Below are positions 6,012 through 6,969 of a stretch of 6,969 nucleotides of DNA, piece by piece. The DNA is from JBBRHH01 sp038222915 (GTDB taxonomy: Bacteria; Planctomycetota; Phycisphaerae; Tepidisphaerales; Tepidisphaeraceae). The stretch lies in the NCBI GenBank assembly GCA_038222915.1, contig JBBRHH010000331.1:1-6969 (forward strand), read 5' to 3'. The translations under genes were made by a program, and so were the position numbers. The notes beneath the pieces were generated by a model. That model did not search any database. It was not told the origin of the DNA and worked only from the letters and a program-made list of their open reading frames with translations. How positions within the stretch are numbered: the stretch's first letter is position 1; every line of letters starts with the position of its first letter.

Positions 6012-6180
6012 GCATTTATACGGTGTGCCCCGCGCAGCGAGTCGCGCGTCGCTCGAAAGCCGTTCGCCTACCGGCGATCGGCCCAAACCCGTCGCCGCCA
6101 GACCAGCCCAAGTCAACATCAACCATTCGAGCCACGAACCCGCGTCAGGAAGTCTCGGGCCACATCGGCCGAATGACGCT

Positions 6181-6969
6181 TTATTTAGCGATGAGCAAAC
6201 TTCCTCCGGAACGGCGCAGCATTACCGCGTTGACCGCGACGATGATCGAAGAGGCCGACATCAGCAGTGCCGACACCTCGGGGCGGAGCGACCAGTGCCA
6301 AAGCGGGTAAAATACGCCGGCCGCGACGGGGATCGCGAGAAGATTATAAACGCTGGCCCACGCTAGGTTCTGCTTCATTTTTCGCACGGTTGCCTTCGAC
6401 AGAATGATCGCGTTGAGAACGTCCAGCGGATCGGATTTCATCAAGACGATCTTCGCCGCCTCGATCGCGACATCCGTGCCCGCGCCAATGGCGATGCCGA
6501 TGTCGGCCTGTGCAAGCGCCGGTGCATCGTTGACGCCATCGCCCACCATTGCGACGAATTTTCCTTCGTGCTGAAGCGTTTTGACGTGCTCGGCCTTGTC
6601 CTGCGGGAGCACTTCCGCGAAGACCCGGTCGATGCCGACTTCCTTTCCCACTGCCTCGGCAACGGCCTTGTTATCGCCGCTGATCATCGCCGTCTGAATG
6701 TCCAGCTTCTTTAGCTCGGCAACGGCGCGCTTCGCCGATGGTTTGATCGGATCAGTCACCCCAACGACCAGCGAGGCCTTGCCGTCAACGGCCAGAAGTA
6801 TCAACGTGCGGCCCGCAGCCATCAGGCGATTTATGCCTTCGTTCAGCGGTTTCAAATCAACGTGTTCGTCTTGAAGAAAACGGACGCTGCCAACCAGAAC
6901 GTGTTTGCCGCCGATGAGTGCCTTGAGGCCATGACCGGACACATTTTCAAATCCATCGGCCTTCGGGTC
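6181..6969 (-). CDS. P1B-type heavy-metal ATPase, C-terminal fragment (probably Cu(I) exporter, CopA-like)
   Basis: The last 262 residues of an integral membrane cation pump, truncated by the window edge. The frame is open through the edge (DPKADGFENVSGHG...), so the internal GTG at 6942 is not the real start. Visible in fragment numbering: N-domain Gly-His-Gly (12-14), the DP pair (73-74), ISGD (96-99), P-domain Lys125, the hinge GDGVNDAPAL (143-152) and two C-terminal helices (about 203-221 and 232-250). The first helix fits N-x6-YN-x4-P (Asn201, Tyr208, Asn209, Pro214) and the second P-x6-M-x2-SS-x5-N (Pro230, Met237, Ser240/241, Asn247), the copper(I) P1B-1 signature. The CPC motif, DKTGT and any metal-binding N-terminus lie outside, so the metal is probable, not certain. 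The gene converges on the SH3-protein gene. Confidence 0.93.
   Translation of the reverse strand, partial: DPKADGFENVSGHGLKALIGGKHVLVGSVRFLQDEHVDLKPLNEGINRLMAAGRTLILLAVDGKASLVVGVTDPIKPSAKRAVAELKKLDIQTAMISGDNKAVAEAVGKEVGIDRVFAEVLPQDKAEHVKTLQHEGKFVAMVGDGVNDAPALAQADIGIAIGAGTDVAIEAAKIVLMKSDPLDVLNAIILSKATVRKMKQNLAWASVYNLLAIPVAAGVFYPLWHWSLRPEVSALLMSASSIIVAVNAVMLRRSGGSLLIAK

Noticed and set aside
6012..6180. Hidden gene or RNA between the terminator and the ATPase stop
   Set aside because: Short plus-strand frames here are Arg/Pro/Ser-rich and lack a convincing ribosome binding site; no stable extended hairpin or RNA gene feature was seen.
1..6969. CRISPR arrays, tRNA or rRNA genes, insertion sequences, attachment sites
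   Set aside because: No regularly spaced repeats, cloverleaf-like sequences, rRNA-like segments, transposase motifs or flanking terminal repeats were recognised on either strand.

Overview
This is a GC-rich bacterial window (somewhat above half GC by eye, not computed) with four protein-coding genes and the first codons of a fifth. The best lineage clue is a 338-residue secreted protein with a canonical PEP-CTERM sorting tail (VPEP, short hydrophobic helix, RRRR). Together with a GC-rich Gram-negative style, a large hybrid histidine kinase and an SH3-domain exported protein, this suggests the Planctomycetota or a similar environmental lineage with an exosortase system. That assignment is inference: no rRNA or other marker gene is present.

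Layout. Bases 36-3035 (minus) encode a 999-residue membrane-bound hybrid histidine kinase: three transmembrane helices, coiled coil, PAS, coiled coil, PAS, HisKA, HATPase, receiver, HPt. Its stop lies 29 bases before another minus-strand ATG with a very strong ribosome binding site. The kinase is therefore probably the first gene of an operon whose next member runs off the left edge. Bases 3036-3425 are a divergent intergenic region with an AT-rich island, several copies of a GCGACA/TGTCGC hexamer, a good TTGACA-N17-TATTGT promoter candidate and a leader able to fold over the ribosome binding site of the next gene. Bases 3426-4442 (plus) encode the PEP-CTERM protein, which has six beta-propeller-like repeats. 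Bases 4607-5947 (plus) encode a TTG-initiated exported protein with two SH3-like domains, a proline-rich linker, a helical segment and a beta-rich C-terminal domain. A strong 13-bp intrinsic terminator follows at 5983-6011. Bases 6181-6969 (minus) are the C-terminal 262 residues of a P1B-type heavy-metal ATPase, probably a copper(I) exporter, cut by the right edge.

How the genes relate. The kinase senses an unknown cue through its membrane module and PAS domains and relays phosphate His-Asp-His towards a partner that may be the gene at the left edge. It is divergent from the PEP-CTERM gene, so shared regulation is possible but unproven. The two exported proteins are adjacent and co-oriented, but the second has its own leader and possible promoter. 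The ATPase converges on the SH3 gene, and the terminator between them may serve both. I see no rRNA, tRNA, CRISPR array, insertion sequence or integrase.

I did not find a clear new multi-gene system. The items most worth a second look are the kinase's N-terminal module, which resembles the layout of ethylene-receptor sensor domains, and the leader of the PEP-CTERM gene, where the predicted 5' end can pair with bases overlapping the ribosome binding site.
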